This document shows, in pieces, positions 1-7,730 of a stretch of 64,000 bases of DNA. The position numbers and the translations under genes were made by a program. The stretch comes from Actinomycetota bacterium (GTDB taxonomy: Bacteria; Actinomycetota; Actinomycetes; Mycobacteriales; HKI-0501), in the NCBI GenBank assembly GCA_030840805.1, contig JAVEDU010000081.1, positions 233,880-297,879 of the forward strand. The letters are read 5' to 3'. The notes below the pieces were generated by a model, which had not been told where the DNA came from, ran no database searches, and worked only from the letters and a program-made list of their open reading frames with translations. Numbering within the stretch: the first letter of the stretch is position 1; each line of letters starts with the position of its first letter.

Positions 1-2563
1 GCTCCTCACTCACGTCGTCGATGCTCGTGAGGATCCCGAGTGCTTCTGCGACCTGAGCGGACGTCTCGTAAACGGGCAGTACCTTCGGATCGGCCAGAGG
101 GTGTGCCCCGCTGAGCAGCGTGTGCGAAGGAGGCAATGGGCCAAACGATGTGGCCAACAGTCCTTCTTTTCGGAGGTACACCAGTTCGGGAGCGGTCCTC
201 TTCAGCTTCGGATAATTGCGGGCCGTCCGGTGTTCGACGGTCCACTTCTCCGGCAGCGGACGCGCCAGCACCTGACGGGTTGCCTCGAGGCGTGCCTCCG
301 GCGACATGCCGGCGATCGGCTCGAGCGGCCACGGCGGAGGCGTTCCATTGACATCGACCTTTTCCAGAGAGCAGGTCGTCCCGGTCGTCTTCTTGACGTG
401 CTCTACAAACTGCGCCCGGCGGCTCGATTCGAACTCGCTGAGCCATTGCTCGACGGGAGCATCCCCCCGCCAGACGAGCCGGTCGACGGCGCGGAGTTCC
501 CTCAGGAGACGCTCGTCCTCCCCGTGAAAGACAGGGTCGATCAGGCGATCGCGGTCTCGCCCGGCGTGTGAGGGAATGATCTCGCCCGCGAGGAAGGACT
601 CCGCGATCGGCCGCATCACACCAGAGGCCATGCGCACTCGTACCGATCTCTCCAGCGGCTCGGCCAGGTACTCACGGAAGAGTCCGGCCGACACCTCGAG
701 GGAGACGGAGCGTGCAGCCGCCCAGATCCGCACCCAGTGGTTGTCGGGCTTAACTGGCTCTGCGAGGAGTGCGCGGAGCACGCCTGCAGTGTCCATGACA
801 TGAACACCGAGCGTCGCGAGATCCTTCTTCACGCCCTCCATGTGAGCCAAGTCTTCGTCGACGAAGGAATGGCCGCTGTCGTCAGGCGATGCGCGGACGA
901 AGAGCTTCCCAGACGCGGGCTTTGCGAAGGAGCCGTCTTCGAGCCTGATGACCCGTGCCTTGACAATCTCGACTTGCAGCTCCTTTACACCGACTGGGTC
1001 ACGAGTGGCTCCGAGGTCGTCGAGCATGCGCGCTGCCAGGTGAATGGCCGCGGCAGACGCTTCGGCGGAGCCGTCGGCGACGAGTGCCTCGAGCCACTCG
1101 GCGACTGTGCTTTGCCGACCTGAGAGTCGGTCCAGCTTGAGGCGTCGCTCCTGGTTCGAGTACGCATCTGGGTGGACCCATTCTGCGACTGGCGCCTGGG
1201 GGATCGCTGCCCACCGCTCTAGCCACTCGCTCCAGGGCTTGATCCAGTCCGGCGATGTCGGGGCCGGTGCCCGACGAAGCTCATTCGGTGACCAGAGGGC
1301 CCCGTCACCACCTGGGACTGATGGGCAGTTCCGCAGGTGCGCGAACACGGGGTTGGTCGGCCCGTCGCCGCCGATGACTGCGTCTGCCCAGCCTCGGGTC
1401 TCTCGACCGCGCGCCGGGAGAACGTCGAGGACGGTCGCGGGGCTGCCCCCGCCTTCAGTAGTGACCTTGTGCAGCCTGACCAGGCCGGCAGCGACGAGCG
1501 CGGGGACCTCGTTCCGTAGGATCTCTTCATTGAAGGCACCGGGTAGCAGCTCGAGCCGGTCGTCACTGAGTTTCCAAGGCGCGTTGAGGAGGCCGGAGAG
1601 GGTGGTCCGGGCGCGGGTCGGGAAATATGCCCAGAACGCGCCATCCCCGAGCACAAGCGACTTCCCCTCGCGGGCCGAGTTCGAGACGGCCCACTGGACG
1701 TCGATCTGGTCGCGTCGCGCGATCCGGCCGGCCTCCTCCTGTCCCGCCGCGCTGGGTCGATGCTTGCGGGAGCTCACGATCCACTTGGTGTCCGAGGTGC
1801 CGGAGCGCAACGTCACGATCCCCTCGGGGCCCACATCCTGACGGATGGTCAGTGTCGCGGGGTGACCTTGCCCGTCCCGAAGGTTCTCGTTCGTCAGCGT
1901 CGCCTCGGTGATGTGCGTCGAGAACAGGGCGAACTCGGGTGGAAACGAGATGAGCTGGCGCGAGAGCAAGTCGAGCCGGCGCGAGATCGGGAGCACGACC
2001 ACGGTGCTCGCCCACTCCATGAGGTCTGCCAGGATCGGGTCGCCCGCTGCCTCCACTGTTGCGCTCAGCGTCTTCGCCAGTCGTATGACGGGGTAGTTGG
2101 GTGAAGCGAAACCCTCGGCCTTGATCGTCTCCGCTGCCCATTGCGCGTCGAAGGCGAACGAGACGGATCTGCTGAAAACCTTAGGGTTCGACGTCACGGC
2201 GAGCACGGACTTGAAGCCGATGCCAAATCGTCCGATGCGGTCATCATCCTTGCGGGAGAGGTCAGACGCCATGAGCGCGCGTACCCCGTCAGATGTGAAC
2301 GGCTCACCGTCGTTCGCGACATAGAGGGCCGTCGGCGTCAAATGAACCGCGAGACGCCCGCCGCCGGAGCGAGCGGCGTCGATGGCGTTCTGCACGAGCT
2401 CGAACAGCTGGCGATCGCCATACCCGCCTTCGGAGATCCGCAGTTCGTTGTTGGCGTCCTGCTCAACCCGACTCGGGTCCTCGCGATAGACCGCGAGGCA
2501 CGCGTCGGTCTGCTCCCAGACGACTCGCTCGATCGTGGCATCGCTCTTCGACCAATCCTGCAT
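1..2563 (-). CDS. HSP90/sacsin-like GHKL ATPase, partial (3' end beyond window)
   Basis: Reading the minus strand from ATG at 2563 gives 854 codons with no stop before the window edge, so the gene is C-terminally incomplete. The N-terminus is a GHKL (HSP90-type) ATP-binding fold: ELVQNAIDAAR with E55 and N59 (catalytic Glu and Mg-binding Asn), VANDGEPF with D85 (adenine contact), and GRFGIGFKSV at 111-120 (lid). This arrangement is found in bacterial sacsin-N-terminal-like ATPases, which often sit in defence or DNA-processing loci. The remaining roughly 700 residues are not recognised. The nearest upstream coding trace is a helicase scrap, so the pair may be the edge of a decayed defence island. 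The ATPase fold is clear; the function is inference. Confidence 0.8.
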   Translation of the reverse strand, partial: MQDWSKSDATIERVVWEQTDACLAVYREDPSRVEQDANNELRISEGGYGDRQLFELVQNAIDAARSGGGRLAVHLTPTALYVANDGEPFTSDGVRALMASDLSRKDDDRIGRFGIGFKSVLAVTSNPKVFSRSVSFAFDAQWAAETIKAEGFASPNYPVIRLAKTLSATVEAAGDPILADLMEWASTVVVLPISRRLDLLSRQLISFPPEFALFSTHITEATLTNENLRDGQGHPATLTIRQDVGPEGIVTLRSGTSDTKWIVSSRKHRPSAAGQEEAGRIARRDQIDVQWAVSNSAREGKSLVLGDGAFWAYFPTRARTTLSGLLNAPWKLSDDRLELLPGAFNEEILRNEVPALVAAGLVRLHKVTTEGGGSPATVLDVLPARGRETRGWADAVIGGDGPTNPVFAHLRNCPSVPGGDGALWSPNELRRAPAPTSPDWIKPWSEWLERWAAIPQAPVAEWVHPDAYSNQERRLKLDRLSGRQSTVAEWLEALVADGSAEASAAAIHLAARMLDDLGATRDPVGVKELQVEIVKARVIRLEDGSFAKPASGKLFVRASPDDSGHSFVDEDLAHMEGVKKDLATLGVHVMDTAGVLRALLAEPVKPDNHWVRIWAAARSVSLEVSAGLFREYLAEPLERSVRVRMASGVMRPIAESFLAGEIIPSHAGRDRDRLIDPVFHGEDERLLRELRAVDRLVWRGDAPVEQWLSEFESSRRAQFVEHVKKTTGTTCSLEKVDVNGTPPPWPLEPIAGMSPEARLEATRQVLARPLPEKWTVEHRTARNYPKLKRTAPELVYLRKEGLLATSFGPLPPSHTLLSGAHPLADPKVLPVYETSAQVAEALGILTSIDDVSEE

Positions 2564-3441
2564 TGACGCTCCGCCCGCTCTCCAGCCCTCGTCGGTTGTT
2601 CTCTCAGGATGCACAGACACTAGGTGACGGCACCGACACAGGAGGCGATCCGGTCGGCTGCCGGTCCGGTATGTCGGCTCTCGTTTGCTTTCGCCTGATC
2701 TTCGGTGTCAGCGGCAGCGAGATGCGTTGGCGCCACGCGCGTCCCTGTGACGGAGGAGCCCGGTCAGGCAATCAGCGATGTCGGCGGCTCTGGGCGAACC
2801 CGAGGGAGCGCTGGGCGCGCGACTCTTTGTGCGGCGCCGTGGACGTGGTCTCAGCTGACGCCCAGCGCCCGGGCGTCTCCGCCTCAGGCCCGTCGACCGC
2901 TACGCGACGACCTCGGTGACCTGGCCGCGATACTGCAGGACTCGTTGGCGCGGGACTGTCGGTTGGCTGCTTCGATGCGATGTCACCGGCCGTCCTGACA
3001 CCGCTCGTCCCACTGATCTACGACGTCGAGAATGCGGCCCGAACTGGGCTTCGACACGGTGGCGGAGCGGTGGGCCACGCTTTGCTGCCGTGGGTCATCC
3101 GCGCCCCCGAAGGTCGTCGAGCGGGACCGTCCGCTGCGATGACACACCAAGCCGGTCTGGGCTACACGACCGTCAGCCAGCCCCTCGGGGATGCCTCCGC
3201 GCTGGAGTTCGGGCGTCGTGGCTGTGCCGATAGCGGACTCGCTGCTCGTCCTGACGACCGTCGTGGCCTACCGGTCGGGGGACCCCGTCTGACGCGGCGC
3301 TGAAGCCTTCTGCCAGCTCTGCCGGTCCCGCGGGGAGGATCTCCTCGCTGGTCCGAGGCGCGTCTCGGCGCGCTGAGGTGGCCCGTGCGGGTGGCCAGCC
3401 GGCCTCCGTGGACCGGGCAAACGACGACGAGCCCGCGGCGC
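2564..3441. other. intergenic stretch without a convincing gene
   Basis: About 880 bases with only short open frames in several phases. None shows a recognisable domain or a good start with ribosome binding site. It lies between the sacsin-like ATPase start and a helicase scrap and may be degraded sequence. Confidence 0.5.
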
Positions 3442-3566
3442 CGGGAGGTTGACCCCCGTCGGCGAGTGTGCTGGTGGCGACCACGGCACGCAGCTGGTTT
3501 GAGCGGATCGCCTCATCGATCGCGTCGAGCACGTCGACGGAGAGGCCGGCGGGGTGGGTGCCCTGT
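3442..3566 (-). pseudogene. remnant of an SF2 (DEAD/DEAH-type) helicase
   Basis: Minus-strand translation gives GLSVDVLDAIDEAIRSNQ followed by LRAVVATSTLADG, then after a one-base shift GVNLP. This is the second RecA-domain signature of superfamily 2 helicases (VVATSTLADGVNLP). Only about 40 residues are recognisable, the frame is broken between LADG and GVNLP, and the upstream side is cut by the tRNA-3'-end repeat beginning at 3567. It is a fragment, not a functional gene. SF2 helicases often neighbour sacsin-like ATPases in defence loci, so the two may once have belonged together. Confidence 0.6.
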
Positions 3567-3722
3567 GGCATGGTTCGTGGTCGGAAATGCCGTGGAGCGC
3601 GTTGACTCATGCGGTCGGTGGGGGACTGACCGACGCTGAAGTCGCAGGTAGAGCCTGAGGGCGACGCCTTCGAGGCTCCTCATAATCCCTCGGTCGTGGG
3701 TTCGAGCCCCACCCGCCCCACC
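3567..3722 (+). repeat. 156-bp direct repeat ending in a tRNA 3' end, copy 1
   Basis: Aligns without gaps to 57059-57214; shared blocks include GGCATGGTTC, GGAAATGCCGTGGAGCGCG, AGTCGCAGG and TTCGAGG. The last 42 bases (from 3681) look like the 3' part of a tRNA: CTCATAA in anticodon-loop position, a T-stem GTGGG-TTCGAGC-CCCAC, the acceptor strand CCGCCCC, discriminator A and CC. No matching 5' half (GGGGCGG plus D-arm) lies upstream. A tRNA 3' end repeated in direct orientation is typical of attachment sites of integrative elements. Confidence 0.65.
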
Positions 3723-4145
3723 TGCGAAACGTGGTCGCCGTCGGACCCGTGTGACACCACTTTACCTGCGAGCGCGCGGTGGTCCCGCGGGCGCACGGCG
3801 GCGCGGGTCTCCGCGATCGCCTTCAGCCTCGGGCGCAGCCAACGGGTGATCCACGGGTTCAGAGCGCTGCTGCGGTGCCCGAGCAGCGAGACGCTGAACA
3901 GCCACACCGGACGACGCCCGAGCTCCGGGGCGTGCCGGCGCAGGTACTCGCTCACCTCCGGCAGCCGGTCTCCGTTGTGGGTCGCGCTCCCGAGTACCAC
4001 GGCGTCGTAGGCGTCCACCTCGGGGGCGGCGATCATCGGCCGTGGCCGGGCGCGGTGCCCCGACGAGGCCAGCCGTGCGCCGATCCGTTTCCGCGACACC
4101 TCGGGTGGCGCCGTGCGCGGTGGCGTAGCCGATCAGGATCTCCAT
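3723..4145 (-). pseudogene. flavodoxin-domain protein, frameshifted and 3'-truncated
   Basis: From ATG 4145 the frame reads MEILIGYATAHGATRGVAE, a flavodoxin FMN-loop start. A shift near 4085 moves the rest to another frame (VDAYDAVVLGSATHNGDRL, then RRPVWLFSVSLLGHR). The order matches the intact paralogue at 6750-7250, which has GYDAVVLGSGVYVGHW and RPVWVFSSGPLGD. The 3' end runs straight into the tRNA-3'-end repeat at 3722, so the natural C-terminus is lost or replaced. It is the last gene of a minus-strand run starting at the CBS gene (6587). Confidence 0.65.
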
Positions 4146-4168
4146 CGGACGACTCCTGCTGGGTGCGC

Positions 4169-4267
4169 TCAGAACCGGGCGACCACGCCGTAGGCCGCCA
4201 CGAACAAGAGAACGGCGAACACCAGCACAACCAGTGTGGTCACAGTCTTCTGCGCGATCCGCTGCAT
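4169..4267 (-). CDS. 32-residue single-pass membrane protein
   Basis: A 32-codon frame with one hydrophobic helix (TLVVLVFAVLLFVAAYGVVA) between a basic N-terminus (MQRIAQK) and a C-terminal RF, preceded by a good ribosome binding site (AGAGGCAGG). It is 11 bases downstream of the larger membrane-protein frame and 23 bases upstream of the flavodoxin remnant, so it looks like part of the same minus-strand operon. No family is recognised; its placement in the stress island suggests a small stress-related membrane peptide. Confidence 0.55.
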   Translation of the reverse strand: MQRIAQKTVTTLVVLVFAVLLFVAAYGVVARF

Positions 4268-4278
4268 GACCTGCCTCT

Positions 4279-4742
4279 TCAGTGTGGCGCCGTGTTGTCG
4301 ACGCGCCGACGAAGCAACGTCGCGATCTGGACGACGATGCCGATGGTGGCGCCGGCGAACGCCAGGACGAGCAGGCTCCGGGCCAGGAGTGCCCAGTCGG
4401 ACGACGTGCCCCCGAAGTCGAACGGGAACACCTGCCAGATCCGGACCAGCACGGTCATGCCGACGACCGTCGTCAGCACGTCCCCGACCGCATTCCACCA
4501 CGGCGGGTCGTACGCGACATAGACCAGATTGGCGAAGGCCCCCACGCCCAGCGAGAGGTTGAGCAGTGCCAGGACCTGGCGCGTGTCCTCGGTGAGGAAC
4601 GGCAGCGGCTGCCAGCCCGGCGCCACGTTGACGGCGTACAACATCACCGCGTTGATGGCGGCGGCGATCAGGTAGCCCACCCGGCGCCCAGCAGCCGGGG
4701 CCGGCTCACCTTCGCGGCCGGTTCGGCGTTCACCGATCTCAT
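4279..4742 (-). pseudogene. multi-pass membrane protein, probable frameshift near the N-terminus
   Basis: The main frame encodes four hydrophobic segments: VGYLIAAAINAVMLYAVNV, QVLALLNLSLGVGAFANLVY, VGDVLTTVVGMTVLVRIWQV and SLLVLAFAGATIGIVVQIAT. The natural start seems to be ATG 4742, overlapping the stop of the upstream 2TM gene as ATGA and reading MRSVNAEPAAK, but that frame stops after about 25 codons and must shift to join the membrane part. If the shift is real, only a start at GTG 4680 or nearby could give an intact 130-residue protein. No domain is recognised; it belongs to the CBS-nitroreductase operon. Confidence 0.5.
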
Positions 4743-5035
4743 CGGCCGGTGAGCCGGTCGATCTCGCGCTGGATCTGCGCTTCCGACGGCTGCGCCGGCG
4801 TGAACACCGACGTGAACGCGTCCACGCCTTGGAGGACCAGCCCGATGCCCCAGGCGAGCAGGAGGAACATCGGCCAGTAGAAGCCATCGGGCGTGGTGAA
4901 CACCCAGATCAGGGTCACGGCGGCGTTGACGACAACGTAGACGGCGAGGTGCTGCCAGAACTTTCGCTTCTTGCGGAGGCGGGCGACCGCGAGCTGACGA
5001 GGATCGCTTCACGTGGATTCCGCGTCGGTGGTCAT
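4739..5035 (-). pseudogene. 2TM-domain protein with premature stop at codon 9
   Basis: ATG 5035 reads MTTDAEST and then TGA; after the stop the same frame continues as a typical 2TM-domain protein: LRKKRKFWQHLAVYVVVNA, VTLIWVFTTPDGFYWPMF and LLAWGIGLVLQGVDAF, ending LTGR. The only defect is the in-frame stop, so a point mutation or a base-call error would explain it. No other start codon lies between the stop and the first helix. It sits 12 bases after the nitroreductase gene in the same operon. Confidence 0.65.
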
Positions 5036-5047
5036 GGCGTTCTTCCC

Positions 5048-6034
5048 TCAGTTCATGAAGACCTGGTCCAGCGGGCGGCGCGGTGTGGGCGGCACCGTCA
5101 CCATCGGCCGGCCGATCCGGATGATCGCCTGCGGGTGTCCCGGCTCGTCCAGGAACGCGGCCAGCTCGGGCCGCAGCCGGGTCTGCTGCAGCGGCTGGTC
5201 GGCGAACGAGGCCACCAGACCGTCGAGCGTGGCGCGCAGCAGCAGGTGCTCCAAGGCCATCCCGGCGCGCAGCCAGTCGAGCGGGTCGTCGCCGAGGGTG
5301 AACAGCACCAGCACGGTCGAGTGCGTGAGCTCCTCGGCGATCCAGTCCTCGGCGTCGCGGCGGAGTGGCAGGTCGTGGGTGACGAGCCCGTCCACGGGGT
5401 ACGGGGCCTTGCCGAGGGACGCGACGGGGACCCCGTCGACGCCCTCGCCGGTCTCCCGCAGCCATCGGCCGATCTCCCGGCGGAACTCCCGGCTCTCCGC
5501 CTGCTCCCGCGCGGCACGCCAGAGCAGGTCGGCGAGGCGGTCCCGCCGGCGGGCATCGACGACATGGAGCCACGCGCCGTGCGCCGCCACCGCGCCCCGG
5601 AGTTCCTCCAGCCGGTCGTCGTCGACCGCGGTGGGCAGGAACACCCGGCGGTGTGTGCGCCGATGCGGGATGGCCTCGTAGAGCTGCTCGCCCTCGGCGT
5701 CCGGCCGCCGCCGTGGCCCACAGGTCACGGTGGCGAGCAGCCGCGGGTTCCCGGGGTCGGGGCACAGGGCCAGCTGCGGCGTCCACCCCAGGTGCCCGAT
5801 GGCGATGGCGGCGTTGTAGGCGGCGGTGCCACACGAGATCAGCCGGTCCCGGCCGAAGGGGTCCACAACCGGCAGTGCGCGGTCGGTGTCCTCGTGGATC
5901 TCCAGCCCGTCCAGGCGGGCGCGGAAACGCCACGGCTGGGTGTTGTGCAAGGACGGCGCGCGGTGCGCCGCCTGGGCGATCAGCGCGAGGTCCTCGGGAG
6001 TGAGCCGGGCGGTGGCGGCCGTGGTGCTGTCCAT
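5048..6034 (-). CDS. Acg-type nitroreductase family protein
   Basis: 328 residues. The N-terminal half has the Acg-family FMN-region motif (APSLHNTQPWRFR near residue 30), followed by a long second half with RHR-rich linkers (IPHRRTHRRVF) and a final RIGRP..PPTPRRPLDQV segment typical of the group. In mycobacteria such proteins (Rv2032/Acg, Rv3131) are among the most strongly DosR-induced and may sequester flavin; their enzymatic activity is doubtful. The gene follows the CBS gene and precedes the 2TM gene in a minus-strand operon that starts next to a DevR-like box at 6674. It is intact although its neighbours are broken. Confidence 0.88.
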   Translation of the reverse strand: MDSTTAATARLTPEDLALIAQAAHRAPSLHNTQPWRFRARLDGLEIHEDTDRALPVVDPFGRDRLISCGTAAYNAAIAIGHLGWTPQLALCPDPGNPRLLATVTCGPRRRPDAEGEQLYEAIPHRRTHRRVFLPTAVDDDRLEELRGAVAAHGAWLHVVDARRRDRLADLLWRAAREQAESREFRREIGRWLRETGEGVDGVPVASLGKAPYPVDGLVTHDLPLRRDAEDWIAEELTHSTVLVLFTLGDDPLDWLRAGMALEHLLLRATLDGLVASFADQPLQQTRLRPELAAFLDEPGHPQAIIRIGRPMVTVPPTPRRPLDQVFMN

Positions 6035-6040
6035 GGCGGG

Positions 6041-6587
6041 CTACTCCGGTGTGAGGGTGGTGGGCGGCGGCTGGAGGATGTCCAGGTCTGGGGTGGCCGT
6101 ACGGCTGGGGGCCACAACGCGAGGACCCGGACGATGTCGCGGATCGTGACGATTCCGACCACCTGGTCGTCATCGACGACCAGCATTGCGTCGACACCGT
6201 GCCGGCACATCGCGTGGGCGAGCTCGGTCGCGAGCGTTCGAGGATTGGTCATCGGCAACGCACGGCTCAGCGAGCGCAGGGTACGCCGCGTACCGCCGAC
6301 GCCGGCCTGTTCGAGCCAGGCGCGGGCGATGGCGGGTGTGTCGACCAGTCCGATGCAGCGCCCGCCGTCGACCACCGGAAAGTGGTGGACGTCCAGGCCG
6401 CGCATGAGGTTCCAGGCCATCGCATGAGGTTCCAGGCCATGTCGACGGGATCGTTCGCGTGGGCTGCCACGACGGATCGGCTCATCAGGTCGGCCGCGGT
6501 CGGGTTGAGTACGGGCGGATGGGTGCGGTCGGCGTGCGGCCGGATGCCGATGTCGTGCGCGGGGTCGAAGACGTAGGTGTCGTCCAT
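6041..6587 (-). pseudogene. tandem-CBS-domain protein disrupted by a 20-bp duplication
   Basis: ATG 6587 opens MDDTYVFDPAHDIGIRP, then the first CBS half (NPTAADLMSRSVVAAHAND). At 6440 an exact 20-bp tandem copy shifts the frame. Beyond it the other frame carries GLDVHHFPVVDGGRCIGLVD and the second CBS pair, ending HGVDAMLVVDDDQVVGIVTI. Removing one 20-bp copy restores a continuous tandem-CBS protein of about 175 residues; a further one-base shift near the C-terminus is likely because the expected end (DILQPPPTTLTPE) is in a third frame. CBS proteins of this type accompany Acg nitroreductases in mycobacterial DosR regulons. Confidence 0.75.
6401..6440. repeat. perfect 20-bp tandem duplication inside the CBS gene
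   Basis: CGCATGAGGTTCCAGGCCAT occurs at 6401-6420 and again, identical and adjacent, at 6421-6440. As 20 is not a multiple of three it breaks the CBS reading frame. A slippage-type duplication is the simplest explanation. Confidence 0.95.
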
Positions 6588-6673
6588 CGCTGATGCTCCG
6601 GGCTGCTCGGTGGGTGGGTTCAGCCTCGGCCTCGCTCCGACGCGGGGGTAGGGCCGAACGCCGGTACCGGCCC

Positions 6674-6688
6674 GGGTCGATCGGCCCT
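6674..6688. promoter_or_regulatory. DevR/DosR-like box
   Basis: Reverse complement AGGGCCGATCGACCC matches the family consensus AGGGCCGAAAGTCCC and is itself nearly palindromic (GGGTCGATCGGCCC). It lies between divergent genes, 87 bases before the CBS start and 62 before the flavodoxin GTG. A weaker half-site AGGGCCGAACGCC begins at 6650, so the sites may be paired. Confidence 0.65.
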
Positions 6689-6749
6689 GCCGCGCCCCGG
6701 ATCGCGGCAGCAAGGTTGGGGTATGGACAGCGACCGAAGAGGTATCCCC

Positions 6750-7250
6750 GTGCGTGTACTGGTGACGGCCGCGAGCAAGCACGGCGCCACGGCGGAGATC
6801 GCCGAGGCCGTCGCGAAGGGGCTGGCCGACCGTGGGGTGGTGGCGGAGGTGACCGCGCTCGAGGGGGTCCGGTCGCTGGCGGGCTACGACGCCGTGGTGC
6901 TGGGCAGCGGTGTGTACGTCGGCCACTGGCTGCCCGCTGCCAAGGCGTTCGTTGCACGGCTCCACGCCGAGCTGGTGGCCAGGCCGGTGTGGGTGTTCTC
7001 GTCCGGGCCGCTCGGCGACCCGCCGATGCCGCGCGACGTCGTCGACGTCGGGGACCTGCTGCGCTGGTGCGGCGCTCGCGAGCACCGGGTTTTCGCCGGG
7101 CGGCTGGACCGGCACGCGCTGGGGTTCGCCGAGCGCGCGATCGTCCACGCGGTGCACGCCCCGGAGGGTGACTTCCGGGACTGGGGAGCCATCGACGCCT
7201 GGGCCGGCGAGATCGCCGAGGCCCTGGTTGGAGGAGGTAGCGATGAGTGA
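6750..7250 (+). CDS. flavodoxin-domain protein (protoporphyrinogen-oxidase-like)
   Basis: 166 residues from GTG 6750, chosen because AAGAGG lies 8 bases upstream and the protein then begins VRVLVTAASKHGATAEIAE, a standard flavodoxin P-loop start; ATG 6723 would add nine unlikely residues. FMN-contact segments follow: LAGYDAVVLGSGVYVGHW near residue 50 and RPVWVFSSGPLGD near 85. The family includes HemG-like and menaquinone-linked flavodoxins. Its TGA overlaps the next USP start by eight bases, so the two are translationally coupled. A broken paralogue lies at 3723-4145. Confidence 0.82.
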   Translation: MRVLVTAASKHGATAEIAEAVAKGLADRGVVAEVTALEGVRSLAGYDAVVLGSGVYVGHWLPAAKAFVARLHAELVARPVWVFSSGPLGDPPMPRDVVDVGDLLRWCGAREHRVFAGRLDRHALGFAERAIVHAVHAPEGDFRDWGAIDAWAGEIAEALVGGGSDE

Positions 7251-7722
7251 GACCGGTGGGGTGGTCGTGGTCGGCGTGGACGGGACGGCGCACGGTGACG
7301 CGGCGCTGGCGTTCGCGGCCGACGAGGCGCGCCGATGTGGCGACAGCCTGCAGGTGGTGACCGCGTGGCAGTACGAGGTGCGGGCGCCGGCGCCGAACGT
7401 CATGCCGATGCCCCTGGACACGCACGCGTATGCCGAGCAAGAGCAGGCCGCGGCGCTGGCCCGGGCGGGGGATCTGTCCGACCTCGTGGTGGCCCGCGAA
7501 ATGGTCGAGGGAGAGGCGGGGCCGGCACTCGTCGAGGTGGCGCGTGGGGCGCGCCTGTTGGTGGTCGGTAGCCGCTCGGTCGGGCCGGTGCGAGCGGCGT
7601 TGCTCGGCTCGGTGAGCCGGTACTGCGCCCAGCACGCACCCTGCCCGGTGGTCGTGGTGCCCGGTGCCCCAGCGGAGGGGGAGGTCGGTGCGCTGGCGTT
7701 CGACGTCTCGGAGGGGCGCTGA
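7243..7722 (+). CDS. universal stress protein, single domain
   Basis: 159 residues. It starts VVVVGVDGTAHGDAALAFAA, the UspA strand with the adenine-binding Asp, and ends with the ATP-binding signature GSRSVGPVRAALLGS (G-x2-G-x9-GS), so it is predicted to bind ATP. The ATG overlaps the flavodoxin 3' end, and the kinase-like gene begins eight bases after its stop. It is one of eight USP genes in the window; in mycobacteria many such genes are under DosR control in hypoxia. Confidence 0.92.
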   Translation: MSETGGVVVVGVDGTAHGDAALAFAADEARRCGDSLQVVTAWQYEVRAPAPNVMPMPLDTHAYAEQEQAAALARAGDLSDLVVAREMVEGEAGPALVEVARGARLLVVGSRSVGPVRAALLGSVSRYCAQHAPCPVVVVPGAPAEGEVGALAFDVSEGR

Positions 7723-7730
7723 CGACGAGG

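Noticed and set aside
1..2560. Plus-strand frames in the first 2.5 kb
   Set aside because: All are antisense to the sacsin-like ATPase frame, which is continuous over 854 codons.
3690..3722. Peptide GRVGLEPTTEGL as a protein C-terminus
   Set aside because: It is the reverse-strand translation of the tRNA 3' end, a well-known false annotation. The same applies to GSNPRPRDDE at the 40.4-kb copy.
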